A model generated the notes under the pieces. The model worked only from the letters and a program-made list of their open reading frames with translations. It had not been told where the DNA came from and made no database searches. 46,093 nt of DNA from Bacteroidales bacterium. GTDB lineage: Bacteria > Bacteroidota > Bacteroidia > Bacteroidales > UBA12077. How positions within the stretch are numbered: the first letter of the stretch is position 1; each line of letters begins with the position of its first letter. The stretch covers positions 1 through 46,093 of the forward strand of contig WTBR01000103.1 in the NCBI GenBank assembly GCA_013138975.1, given 5' to 3'. The position numbers and the translations under genes were made by a program. Shown here in pieces: positions 1 to 8,175 of the stretch.

Positions 1-127
1 CTAATGGCTTCTTTCAGATTCCAAATCGCTCTGGACACCCTTGCCAATTGCTAATGTTTCCTATCAACTCGGCACATGCAGAAACTTGCATTCTGCCAGC
101 TTATTACCATGCCCGACATACAAAATA
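1..127. other. Left-edge sequence without a recognisable gene
   Basis: No open frame of useful length crosses this stretch in a way that looks coding, and I recognise no RNA. It has several short inverted repeats (for example GCAGAATGCAAGTTTCTGC read on the minus strand), so it could be the non-coding edge of a mobile element cut by the window end. Nothing further can be supported. Confidence 0.3.
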
Positions 128-155
128 GTGGATTAAATAAAAATATTTAATCCAC
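128..155. terminator. 12-bp stem-loop after the porin gene
   Basis: A perfect 12-bp stem (GTGGATTAAATA paired with TATTTAATCCAC) with a 4-nt loop lies about 35 bp past the stop codon of the minus-strand porin gene. It is followed on the minus strand by a short T-rich run. It is the likely terminator of the hpd operon; being symmetrical it could also act for a gene left of the window. Confidence 0.6.
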
Positions 156-190
156 CGAGCTAAAAAAAACGAGTTGTTATATAATTTAAT

Positions 191-1486
191 TTAAATTTTC
201 AACATAAGTTCAAATCTAATCCAATTGTATCCATCAGCTGAGGAAGGGTAGAAATTTCCAGGAGTGAAATTTTCCCATAAAAGATGACCTGACCAATTTT
301 TGTCTATTTTGTAGTTTAATTTTAAAGTAAGTAAATCTCCTCTGGTTTTACCACTACCATCGCAGAACGCAGAAGTATTGTCTTCCAGAGCCCACAAATG
401 ATAATAGGATCCCTTAAAGGACATTTTCTCAGATAAAGTTCCATTTACCGTAAAGTTTAGCGAAGAAATATTTGACCAATATGCTACTTTCCCTGCATTT
501 TCAACAATTAAAGTATAAATATACGATTCACTCCATTTTGGCCACCTGCTCCATAAAGGATCCCATCCTTCATGTTTTTCAGTTGTTGGATCATCGCCAC
601 TCAGGTAAAAACCTCCCAGAGAAAAATTGTTAATAACAGGGATTTTTCCTTTTACATTATAATCCAAATGAAAATATCCACCAAAAGCACCACGATCAAA
701 ATCGCCTGATTTACCAAATTGATATGCCGGCTCTGCCGTAATAGACAGATCTTTAAGCAAAGCTTGTTTTAAACGTGCTCCGAATGTATTTATTTGTGAT
801 TCAACAGGGAAATTGTTATTCTCATAAGTTGTTTTATTGAAATAGTATACAGACAATTTTGAGTTTTTAATATTGCTTTTGTAATATAAACCCACACCTG
901 TATTTTCTTGTTCTTCAAGAATTATAGGCGAACTATCTTCATTAATTATAGGCAATAAATTGTCTGATTGGGGAATATAAGAAATAAATGCCGTAACATT
1001 ATTTCTTTCATTAATAGAGTAAACTCCTTTTACAGCATTAAAATAAGCTGACCTGGAACCTGTTAAGGGCTGTCCATCAAGGCAAATAAAACCTTCATCC
1101 AACATTATATTTTGTCTACCAATTGTCAGTTCTAAAGGAAGTTTAGCAATATTTTTCCATTTGAAATATAGTTGATCAACAAAAATTTCATCGAATTTGC
1201 TTTTTTTAGTATCTGGTGATAACCAAATTCTTGCTTCATTGCCAAACTGCAATTTTAATTCAATGTTTTTATTCGGGAGATATTTCATTCCAAGAATTGT
1301 TCTATATCTTGAAAAAGCCCATATATCCGATTCGTTGTTAAGAGAAATCGCATTGTCAAAGCTTGTTAGTCGTACTCTTTCAGAAAAAGAAAATTGAAGC
1401 TTTTTAGCTATGTTTTGATCTTGAGCATTGATCGTATTAAAATTGAGGAGTAGAATCCCCGCGATTAGTATGATTTTATTTTTCAT
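191..1486 (-). CDS. Alginate-export-type outer-membrane porin
   Basis: The protein is 431 residues from the preferred start. A longer frame opens at 1525, but the ATG at 1486 gives a clean signal peptide (MKNKIILIAGILLLNF, cleavage near AQ|DQ) and the upstream residues look unrelated. The body has alternating amphipathic strands rich in aromatic residues, an ...IGRQN... turn near residue 125 and a C-terminal aromatic strand ending FELMLKI, as in the alginate-export barrel family (Alginate_exp). It is the last gene of the hpd operon, 58 bp after the DUF4125 gene and followed by a stem-loop. Family members are passive outer-membrane channels for acidic or aromatic solutes. Here it plausibly admits an arylacetate or releases product; that role is inference from position. 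Substrate unknown. Confidence 0.75.
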   Translation of the reverse strand: MKNKIILIAGILLLNFNTINAQDQNIAKKLQFSFSERVRLTSFDNAISLNNESDIWAFSRYRTILGMKYLPNKNIELKLQFGNEARIWLSPDTKKSKFDEIFVDQLYFKWKNIAKLPLELTIGRQNIMLDEGFICLDGQPLTGSRSAYFNAVKGVYSINERNNVTAFISYIPQSDNLLPIINEDSSPIILEEQENTGVGLYYKSNIKNSKLSVYYFNKTTYENNNFPVESQINTFGARLKQALLKDLSITAEPAYQFGKSGDFDRGAFGGYFHLDYNVKGKIPVINNFSLGGFYLSGDDPTTEKHEGWDPLWSRWPKWSESYIYTLIVENAGKVAYWSNISSLNFTVNGTLSEKMSFKGSYYHLWALEDNTSAFCDGSGKTRGDLLTLKLNYKIDKNWSGHLLWENFTPGNFYPSSADGYNWIRFELMLKI

Positions 1487-1544
1487 TATTTTATTTTTAT
1501 GAAGGGGAATTAATAATGATCCCATATTTTTTTTAACAATCTGT

Positions 1545-2126
1545 TTATTTTTTAAATCTTTGATCTAAGTCCTCTAAGGATTTATATCCTAGTCTTTTGA
1601 AAAGATTTCTATAGCGTAATTCTGTTAAGTTGAGTTTTTTGTCAATAGCGGTATTGATATCTTTCATCAAACAATCTATAGTTTCATCCGAATAGGTTTC
1701 GTATTCGCAAATCAGATAGTTTTTAAAAGTGCTGCTATTTTCTTGAAGCATATTGGGATATTTTGGTTTGAGTTCATTCATCCATTTTACTTCAATCACA
1801 GCAATTTGAGTAATGATTGGGTTATCTTTTGGATGTGGAATTAGATTTTCCATAAGCGCATATTTTTCTGTCATTAAGTTGCGATCAGCTATTTTTGCAC
1901 TAATAAGATCTTCGAGGTAAGACTTTAAAGTTACCTCAGATAAAACGCTATGACTCATCCAACGCATAATTTTAAATGTATCGGGTTCTTCCTTGCATTG
2001 AGCATTACCATCTTCCTGACGTGTTTTTACATCTAGAAACATTTCAAGTTCAATATTAATTATGCTATCAATAATATCCCACTTATCAATTTTAGCTGCG
2101 GAGTTTTCAGAAATATTTGTTGTCAT
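1545..2126 (-). CDS. DUF4125 family protein
   Basis: This is a 193-residue soluble protein with no signal peptide. It has the DUF4125 layout: an acidic helix IINIELEMF near residues 23-31, a Cys-containing turn then DTFKIMRWMSH near 49-59, and a helical remainder with several conserved acidic residues. DUF4125 proteins occur mainly in anaerobes and have no established activity. The gene lies between hpdA and the porin gene in the same orientation, separated from hpdA by a 164-bp gap containing a nested inverted repeat. Position suggests a link with arylacetate metabolism, but no function can be read from sequence. Confidence refers to the family call. Confidence 0.65.
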   Translation of the reverse strand: MTTNISENSAAKIDKWDIIDSIINIELEMFLDVKTRQEDGNAQCKEEPDTFKIMRWMSHSVLSEVTLKSYLEDLISAKIADRNLMTEKYALMENLIPHPKDNPIITQIAVIEVKWMNELKPKYPNMLQENSSTFKNYLICEYETYSDETIDCLMKDINTAIDKKLNLTELRYRNLFKRLGYKSLEDLDQRFKK

Positions 2127-2150
2127 TGTTTTTGTTTTATAGTTAGTTTT

Positions 2151-2260
2151 TGCAAGAAAACGCCAAATTACTCACGAGTTTAATATTTATAAAATTGTGT
2201 TCGTGAGCTTCGCAAGGTTCTTCGTTACTCTCGTTTTGAAAAAAAGGCTGTTTTCTTGCA
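2151..2260. repeat. Nested inverted repeat between hpdA and the DUF4125 gene
   Basis: Outer arms TGCAAGAAAAC (2151-2161) and GTTTTCTTGCA (2250-2260) are perfectly complementary. Inside, CTCACGA (2171-2177) pairs with TCGTGAG (2201-2207). The whole unit is about 110 bp with no coding potential. It looks like a small palindromic repeat or miniature element dropped into the operon. On the transcript it would form a large hairpin that could weaken expression of the two distal genes. Confidence 0.5.
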
Positions 2261-2290
2261 GACACTAGTTAATATTGAGGTGTATGTACT

Positions 2291-3247
2291 TTAAAATGGT
2301 GTGTTGTAACCGATAAAACAGGTCAGCCCTTCTTTTTCGATAAGTGTTTTGATATGCGTCATTTTCTCATCGCTTGGTGCTGCTTGGTTTTCAAGTAAAT
2401 AAGTTTGATTTAATTGCCTGTATTTTGATTCTCCAAACCGGTGGAAGGGTAAAATATTGATAACTTCTAAGCCGATTTCTTTTACATATTGGGCGGTCTT
2501 AATGATATTTTCATCGTCATCGTTAAAACCGGGAATAATAGGAATTCTGGGAACCACAAACCCATTCCACCAATCGGCTTGCGCCAAAAGCTTAATGTTT
2601 TTTAGAATCAGATTGTTTTTAACACCACACATGGATTTGTGTTTATCCGGATCCATATGTTTGATATCGGTAAAAACCCAGTCAACGTATTTTAAAACCT
2701 CCAACCAATATTCAGAATTAACATTGGCTGTAGTTTCAATACAGGTATGTATATATGATTTTTTACATTCTTTTAATAATGGGAGAATGAAATCTTTTTG
2801 CATTAAGGGTTCGCCACCACTAAAGGTAACTCCGCCATGATCACCCCAAAAATGGCGCTCTCTATTAAATCGATGCATTAATTTTTCGATGGTATAGTAT
2901 TCGCCCGAGACAGAATTTCCGTCGTGCAAACAGGCTTCAACACATTCCATTGTGGTGCACTTGTCACATATTTTACGATTAAACTGCAATGATCCATCAA
3001 TTACAGAAATAGCTCCATTAGGACATGCCTTTATGCAATCGCCGCATCCAACACACTTTACATTACTATGTAACATAATTTGTTTGCTGAAAAGACCTTC
3101 CGGATTGCAACACCACTTACATCTCAATGGGCAATCATTCATGAAAATTGTTGTTCTTGTTCCGGGACCGTCGTGTACAGAATGAGATTGTATGCTAAAG
3201 ACTAAACCTTTTATTTGATCAGAATTATTGTTTACAGTAGTATTCAT
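2291..3247 (-). CDS. hpdA: 4-hydroxyphenylacetate decarboxylase activating enzyme (radical SAM)
   Basis: This 318-residue glycyl-radical-enzyme activase generates the glycyl radical on HpdB by reductive cleavage of S-adenosylmethionine. The radical-SAM triad is CPLRCKWC (C39, C43, C46), preceded by the family signature HDGPGTRTTIF near 25-35. Two ferredoxin-type clusters follow in the insert typical of GRE activases: CVGCGDCIKACP and CDKCTTMECVEAC, roughly residues 65-110. A glycine-rich SAM-binding stretch TFSGGEPLMQ follows. Length agrees with HpdA-type activases. It is the fourth gene of the operon, 53 bp after the MFS gene. In clostridial operons as I remember them, hpdA directly follows hpdC; here the MFS gene is interposed. 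Confidence 0.88.
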   Translation of the reverse strand: MNTTVNNNSDQIKGLVFSIQSHSVHDGPGTRTTIFMNDCPLRCKWCCNPEGLFSKQIMLHSNVKCVGCGDCIKACPNGAISVIDGSLQFNRKICDKCTTMECVEACLHDGNSVSGEYYTIEKLMHRFNRERHFWGDHGGVTFSGGEPLMQKDFILPLLKECKKSYIHTCIETTANVNSEYWLEVLKYVDWVFTDIKHMDPDKHKSMCGVKNNLILKNIKLLAQADWWNGFVVPRIPIIPGFNDDDENIIKTAQYVKEIGLEVINILPFHRFGESKYRQLNQTYLLENQAAPSDEKMTHIKTLIEKEGLTCFIGYNTPF

Positions 3248-3300
3248 AATAATGCAATTTTTATTTTAATAGAATGGTCATTCTCCCATTAATAAAATTA

Positions 3301-4575
3301 TTATTTGTTTTTCTCTTTTGCTAGTAATGGTAATGACAGTGCAAGGATGATAGACACAGCAAAAGAACCAATAGCGTAGTATATAGAATAAGTATATGTT
3401 CCGGTAAAATCTTTAAGCCATCCACCAATAAATGAACCTAAAAATGGACCAACACCCATTACAATTAATGTTGCAAGACCCCAAATTTTACCTAAGGTTT
3501 GTCTTCCATAAATAGCACCGGTATATCCCACAACTCCACCAGGAACAATAGCCCAGTAAATTGCAAAGACAGCTGCAGAAATATAAGCTACAAATGTCAC
3601 GTCAGTTGAGGAATTTAATAACAATACACATGCAAGTAATCCAACAATAGGGCCTGTAATTAACATAATTTTTCGCCCTTTTGCCTCGTTCTTCACTTTA
3701 CCAACAACTTTATCTGCAAGGATTCCTAAAAGAGGCATACTGAAGATTCCGATTATACCAATTGTTTTGTAAACATCGATTGCGCTATCGGTTGCCCAAC
3801 CTTTATCTTGTACCCAAAAACTAACAACTTGAGTCCAAATGAGGAACTCGGCCATCATACTTGTAAGGAACATTAAAATAGCTCCCCAAATTGGGTAAGT
3901 TGAATAAGCTTCTTTGATTGTCCAAACTTTTTCTGCTTTTTTAGTTTCACCTGCTTTAGCTGGGATTTCACCATGAGGTGTGAGATTGTAATTTTCGGGA
4001 TTTCGTTTGGCCATAAATACAGCAACAACCAAAAGAACAAAAATAATGATGGCCAAAGTAACCATTGTACTACGCCAGGTTCCGCCATTATTCATTGAAT
4101 TTTTAACAACTTCTGCTAATAACCATTGAGCCATTGGGGCTCCAGCGAAAGCAATACCCCACATTGTACCATAGGTTTTTCCAACATACCATTTTCTAAC
4201 GGATACGGTTGAAGTAACCCAAAGCATTCCTGTTGCGATACCTGCAAGAAATCCAAAAGTAAAGAAATAAGCGAACTGTGTGCTTATCATACTTGTGAGA
4301 TAAAAACCCAAAGCACCAAAAACTGCGGCTATTGCATAAATAGGTTTTGTACCCCACTTATCCAATATCATTCCTGCAAAAAAGGCGGTAACGGCATAAA
4401 TAGTCATCATTAAGGAGTAACCAAGAGTTACTTCCGCTTGAGACCATCCTAAATCAAGAGCCATAGGCCCTTTTAGCATAGCAAAAGTTGCCCGATAGCC
4501 AAAAAGACTAAATACTGCAAGCCAGGATGCAAAAACAACCATTGGCCCATATAACTTTGCTTTATCTATTTTCAT
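3301..4575 (-). CDS. MFS transporter of the hpd operon (oxalate/formate antiporter-like)
   Basis: The 424-residue protein has about 12 hydrophobic helices in two halves split by a charged loop near residues 195-225. The loop 2-3 motif appears as GMILDKWGTKP (residues about 69-79), typical of major facilitator carriers. The N-terminal half, with LGWSQAEVTLGYSL, resembles the oxalate:formate antiporter branch, whose members exchange carboxylates. Lying between hpdC and hpdA, it most likely imports 4-hydroxyphenylacetate or exchanges it for another anion. MFS genes are known from other arylacetate-decarboxylase clusters such as indoleacetate decarboxylase. Specific substrate is inference. A stem-loop at 4649-4664 lies between hpdC and this gene. 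Confidence 0.8.
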   Translation of the reverse strand: MKIDKAKLYGPMVVFASWLAVFSLFGYRATFAMLKGPMALDLGWSQAEVTLGYSLMMTIYAVTAFFAGMILDKWGTKPIYAIAAVFGALGFYLTSMISTQFAYFFTFGFLAGIATGMLWVTSTVSVRKWYVGKTYGTMWGIAFAGAPMAQWLLAEVVKNSMNNGGTWRSTMVTLAIIIFVLLVVAVFMAKRNPENYNLTPHGEIPAKAGETKKAEKVWTIKEAYSTYPIWGAILMFLTSMMAEFLIWTQVVSFWVQDKGWATDSAIDVYKTIGIIGIFSMPLLGILADKVVGKVKNEAKGRKIMLITGPIVGLLACVLLLNSSTDVTFVAYISAAVFAIYWAIVPGGVVGYTGAIYGRQTLGKIWGLATLIVMGVGPFLGSFIGGWLKDFTGTYTYSIYYAIGSFAVSIILALSLPLLAKEKNK

Positions 4576-4648
4576 AAAGTTTAGTATTAAATTTTTAATT
4601 ACGTTTATTGTGATTTGATCCTCGATTTATGAGGAGATAGAAATTACA

Positions 4649-4664
4649 GGGAGCCTAAGCTCCC
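4649..4664 (-). terminator. Short GC stem-loop between hpdC and the MFS gene
   Basis: GGGAGC (4649-4654) pairs with GCTCCC (4659-4664) across a CTAA loop, in a gap of about 110 bp that is otherwise AT-rich. There is no strong T-tract after it on the minus strand, so it is more likely an attenuator or an mRNA-stabilising 3' structure for hpdBC than a full terminator. It could set a higher level for the structural subunits than for the transporter and activase. Confidence 0.45.
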
Positions 4665-4687
4665 CATAATTGGAAAAATAAGAGTGT

Positions 4688-4948
4688 TTATTTCTCGTCG
4701 TAACCTTCGCAGGTGATTGCAACCATATCAGGATATGCAAGATGTTCTTTGCCCATCATTGTGCAAATTCCCAAGCCAATTTTCTCTTTATTCAAAGTGA
4801 AATTTTTGCAATGCATGCATTTTTGCATTCTTTCGTAGTTAGGGTCAAGGTCATCAGCGTTAACACTTGCTCCTGTTGCTCTGTCAATCCCTTTTGCTAC
4901 ATCAACTGGTATGTAATTGAGACTGTTTCTATATATTTTATCTTCCAT
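4688..4948 (-). CDS. hpdC: 4-hydroxyphenylacetate decarboxylase small subunit with a single Fe-S site
   Basis: This 86-residue protein is the size of HPAD small subunits and lies 40 bp downstream of hpdB. The C-terminal half has CMHC at 44-47, C62 and C80 in the context GLGICTMM and ITCEGYDE, which suits the second [4Fe-4S] cluster of HpdC. In characterised HpdC (from memory: His3, Cys6, Cys19, Cys36) an N-terminal cluster is also present. Here the corresponding residues by spacing are Tyr6, Ser9, Asp22 and a non-cysteine, and the protein has only four cysteines in all. It therefore appears to be a one-cluster small subunit. Its role would be to hold the large subunit in an active assembly and influence radical stability. 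Confidence 0.85.
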   Translation of the reverse strand: MEDKIYRNSLNYIPVDVAKGIDRATGASVNADDLDPNYERMQKCMHCKNFTLNKEKIGLGICTMMGKEHLAYPDMVAITCEGYDEK

Positions 4949-4988
4949 TTTCTTAATTATTTGATATTAATAATTCCAATTAAATTGA

Positions 4989-7703
4989 TTATACACTTTC
5001 GTATTCAGTACGTGCAATAAGCTCATCCTGAACCTGTTTTCCGATTTCAACCCAATATTGAGTAAATCCGGCAACACGAACCATTAGGTCACGATAATTT
5101 TGAGGATTTGCCTGAGCATCTTTCAATACTTTCGAATCCACAACATTAAACTGAATATGGAATCCACCTTTTCTCATATAAGCTTTAATTAGCTCAAGAA
5201 GTTTTTTAGAACCTTCAGGTCCTTGGATAGCACTTGGGTGAATTTTGATGTTTAATTGTGAGTTTTGAGACATTGAATGATCCCAAATTGTTGCAGAATT
5301 CATTAAGGCAACTGGACCGTTTTTATCAGTTCCCGGATAAGCAGAAAGTGATCCGTCAGCAAATGTGGTACCTTGTAAACGACCATCAAAAGTTGCTAAT
5401 GTAGCAGAACCCATCGCACCGTGTGTTGAAACAGAAATTTGACAAGAATACATTGGCTCACCATAAAGTGACTCAACAGTTTCAGAATGTGCACAGAACC
5501 AGTTTTCCCAATCTAATAAAATCTCATCAGCGTAGAGGTCATCATTTCCATACTTAGGTGCATTTAAACAATCGAAATGCATTTTGTCATACTTCTTAGT
5601 TGCATCATCTTTTTTCTCCTGATCCATCAATGAGAATTTGCCAATTTCGTGAGCAGTTTTAAATCCGAAATTATTTTCAATCGCATCAACCATTTCACCG
5701 AAAGTGTACTTTTTATCGTCGTAAACAAGTTTTTTAAGAGCGGCTAAAGTGTTAATACAAGTTACATTACCAGCACTTTCAACATTAAATGTTGCGTTAT
5801 AACGGTAACCCAATTCATTAATAAGATGACCTGATTCTAAACAATCTGGCTTGGTTAATGAATGGAATATACCCATGTTAATTTTTCTCCAAACATCATG
5901 CTGAATGTTATTAGTTAAGGCTAATACATCAACAGCTTTCGACCAATATGCTTTAAATTGTTCTACTAACTCTTCATAGGTTTCAAATTTTTTGTTGTGT
6001 GGTTCAAAAACTTTAATACCTGAACGTTTGTCAACACCATTGAAAAGTACCAATTCAAGAACTTTAGGCATAGCAATAAAGTGAACACCTACAGAAGTTG
6101 GTTGTCCTGCTCCTCCTGGAATGGAATATTCTTTTCCGTTTAGATGCAATGGTTTCCAGCAACAAGGTGATGTTTCAAGACAGCCACCAATTGACCATGC
6201 TCTTGATTCTTCAACAGTCATTCCTTCATGTCCGTAATGGTTGATTAAGAATTCCTGAGCAACATCATTGTTCATAAATGCCGGGTAACCAGATCCAGTT
6301 TTAATTACATCTGCTGCAAGAGATAAAAAGTCTGCAGGCATAGTTTCGTCGTAATGCAGTGCAAGTGTAGGTTGAGGCATTGCATTGGTTCCACCTGCTT
6401 TTAATACAAGATATTCTAATGCATTTACTGCTGTTTGTCCATGTTTGTTTACACCACCTATAGATGTAGTATTAAAGGTATTTCCTGATAATACACCACC
6501 AACAACACCAACAGAAGCGAAACAGTCGATTGAAGTTTTGATCAATCGGTCTTGCTCAAGAAGTTCTAATACTTCGTCTTCAGTAATTCTACCAGCTGCC
6601 ATATCTTGCTCAAACCAAGGATATAAAACCTGACCAATTCTACCTGGTGATAAACCAGAAATAGCATCTTCATTTACAATTGCTAAGTGAATGGTTTCAA
6701 TCATTTGGAATGCTTCGATGAAAGTTCGTGGTTGATTATTCTCGATCCATAATAAACGCTCGGCCATTGCTTCGTATTCTTTCTTTTGAGTGGCATCTTT
6801 TTCTCTATTGGCTAACCACAATGCATGTTCTGCATAATTGTTAATCCATTTTTGAATACCTTCAATAGCGATAATAACAGCTTCGTAATTATAAAGTCTG
6901 TTCATACCTACCATACCATCTCCATCCGCTTTTCCAGCGACTTCATTTTTCTTTTCTCTAGCAATTTTTTTAATTCCTTCGAAACCATATTCTAAAGGGA
7001 AATAATAATTGGCTACTTCACGACCTTGAGGCAATGTAAATCCAGAATCGAACATACATACTACAGAACGCATAATGGCTTCCTTAACATCATAATCAGG
7101 AACCATTTGCTCGTATTTATTACCTAAATCGTCTACTGATTTACCTTCCCATTTTTTTGCTAATTCAAGCAATACAGGAATCTCTTCTTGACGCATACCG
7201 AATTTACCGGCAATAGACATTACTTTTCCAAAACTCTTAGGAACGTTTCCACCACCTGCACCCATTGTTGAATGCTCGTCAACACTTGCAGAACCTCTTT
7301 TTAATGCTTCCTTATAGAAAGAAGATTCATTGGCCATATAAAATCCTTCAGATAACCATGGCATTGGGAATGATGCACGAAAGAAAGATCCTTTACGCAT
7401 TGTCATCAATTCACCAGGGTAAATGAGGGGAGTTAAATGTGAAAATGCAGTTTTTAACGCTTTAGCTCTTCTGATTACCGGAATTTCGTTGTCGTTTTGA
7501 AAGTATTCACGGGTATACCAATATGGAAATTCATTATTGGTAGATGAAAGTGAATCCATATAGATTTCTTTCAATTTTTCAATTCTTGGGTGTGATTCCC
7601 AGATATTCTCTCTTGGAGTTAATTTGTCGGGAGCTTTTCCTCCTGATTGAAACTCTAATTCTTGACCTGACTCAGCCAACATTTCTTTAAAACTTTTAGC
7701 CAT
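4989..7703 (-). CDS. hpdB: 4-hydroxyphenylacetate decarboxylase large subunit (glycyl radical enzyme)
   Basis: The 904-residue glycyl radical enzyme would convert 4-hydroxyphenylacetate to p-cresol and CO2. The thiyl-radical cysteine is C508 in IGGCLETS, with the partner acid E510. The radical glycine is G879 in RVAGFTQYW, 25 residues from the C terminus. Using Clostridium scatologenes numbering from memory, catalytic Cys503/Glu505 and pocket residues Ser344, His536 and Glu637 correspond at a constant offset of +5 to C508/E510, S349, H541 and E642, all conserved here. That argues for the 4-hydroxyphenyl substrate over phenylacetate or indoleacetate. It is the first gene of the operon and is followed by hpdC. 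The Val of the clostridial Cys-Val-Glu is Leu here. Confidence 0.88.
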   Translation of the reverse strand: MAKSFKEMLAESGQELEFQSGGKAPDKLTPRENIWESHPRIEKLKEIYMDSLSSTNNEFPYWYTREYFQNDNEIPVIRRAKALKTAFSHLTPLIYPGELMTMRKGSFFRASFPMPWLSEGFYMANESSFYKEALKRGSASVDEHSTMGAGGGNVPKSFGKVMSIAGKFGMRQEEIPVLLELAKKWEGKSVDDLGNKYEQMVPDYDVKEAIMRSVVCMFDSGFTLPQGREVANYYFPLEYGFEGIKKIAREKKNEVAGKADGDGMVGMNRLYNYEAVIIAIEGIQKWINNYAEHALWLANREKDATQKKEYEAMAERLLWIENNQPRTFIEAFQMIETIHLAIVNEDAISGLSPGRIGQVLYPWFEQDMAAGRITEDEVLELLEQDRLIKTSIDCFASVGVVGGVLSGNTFNTTSIGGVNKHGQTAVNALEYLVLKAGGTNAMPQPTLALHYDETMPADFLSLAADVIKTGSGYPAFMNNDVAQEFLINHYGHEGMTVEESRAWSIGGCLETSPCCWKPLHLNGKEYSIPGGAGQPTSVGVHFIAMPKVLELVLFNGVDKRSGIKVFEPHNKKFETYEELVEQFKAYWSKAVDVLALTNNIQHDVWRKINMGIFHSLTKPDCLESGHLINELGYRYNATFNVESAGNVTCINTLAALKKLVYDDKKYTFGEMVDAIENNFGFKTAHEIGKFSLMDQEKKDDATKKYDKMHFDCLNAPKYGNDDLYADEILLDWENWFCAHSETVESLYGEPMYSCQISVSTHGAMGSATLATFDGRLQGTTFADGSLSAYPGTDKNGPVALMNSATIWDHSMSQNSQLNIKIHPSAIQGPEGSKKLLELIKAYMRKGGFHIQFNVVDSKVLKDAQANPQNYRDLMVRVAGFTQYWVEIGKQVQDELIARTEYESV

Positions 7704-8161
7704 ATTAAATTGATTTAAAAATTAGTAAATATTCATATTTCGATTTCAAACTCCTTTTACAAGGCGAATGCCATATAAAAAATGGCTGTCGAAATAAATT
7801 TCATACTACCAGCAAATCAATTACTTATAGAAGTTAAAATAAATTTTTCTCTCTGTATTTTTGATTATAAACCCCTGTAAAGCTTTTTTACAAGTGCAAT
7901 TTATGGCTCGCAAGGTCTTAGTATAGCTTATTAGTAATCTGCTGTTTAAATAAGCTATGTTAGATTTTTTTACAAGTAAAGAAAAGCGACACCCCTTTGG
8001 TGGGAAATATTATGGAAAAAGCATTTTTAGCATGAAAAAGAAGCTAAATCGAATTAATTTAGTACTTCAGATATTATACCAATTTTAATAAATGTATTAC
8101 TTTCCTTTTTCATATTCTTTTGAGATTGTATATTTACATAGTAAGTTAAAAAACAGATTTG
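7704..8161. promoter_or_regulatory. Upstream region of the hpd operon, with nested palindrome
   Basis: About 460 bp without a gene, between hpdB (minus) and a methyltransferase gene (plus). Close to hpdB, TATTTCGA (7736-7743) is complementary to TCGAAATA (7789-7796), enclosing a second stem GCCAT (7770-7774)/ATGGC (7782-7786). This nested dyad could be a regulator site or a leader hairpin for hpdB. I found no convincing TAnnTTTG box for hpdB on the minus strand. At 8072-8084 a 13-bp string (TATTATACCAATT) is identical to the left end of the MITE at 13711, possibly a solo element end. Confidence 0.35.
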
Positions 8162-8169
8162 TATCTTTG
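8162..8169 (+). promoter_or_regulatory. -7 box for the cytosine methyltransferase gene
   Basis: TATCTTTG matches the Bacteroidota -7 consensus TAnnTTTG. It ends 6 bases before the ATG at 8176, so transcription would start at or next to the start codon, giving a leaderless or nearly leaderless message. A good -33 TTTG partner is not evident. Confidence 0.5.
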
Positions 8170-8175
8170 TAACGC

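Noticed and set aside
191..1525. Start of the porin at 1525
   Set aside because: The extra 13 residues would precede and spoil an excellent signal peptide that starts at 1486.
4989..7703. Benzylsuccinate synthase, choline trimethylamine-lyase or pyruvate formate-lyase
   Set aside because: The Cys-x-Glu motif, pocket Ser/His/Glu and the ~86-residue Fe-S partner fit HPAD; no second small subunit or microcompartment genes are present.
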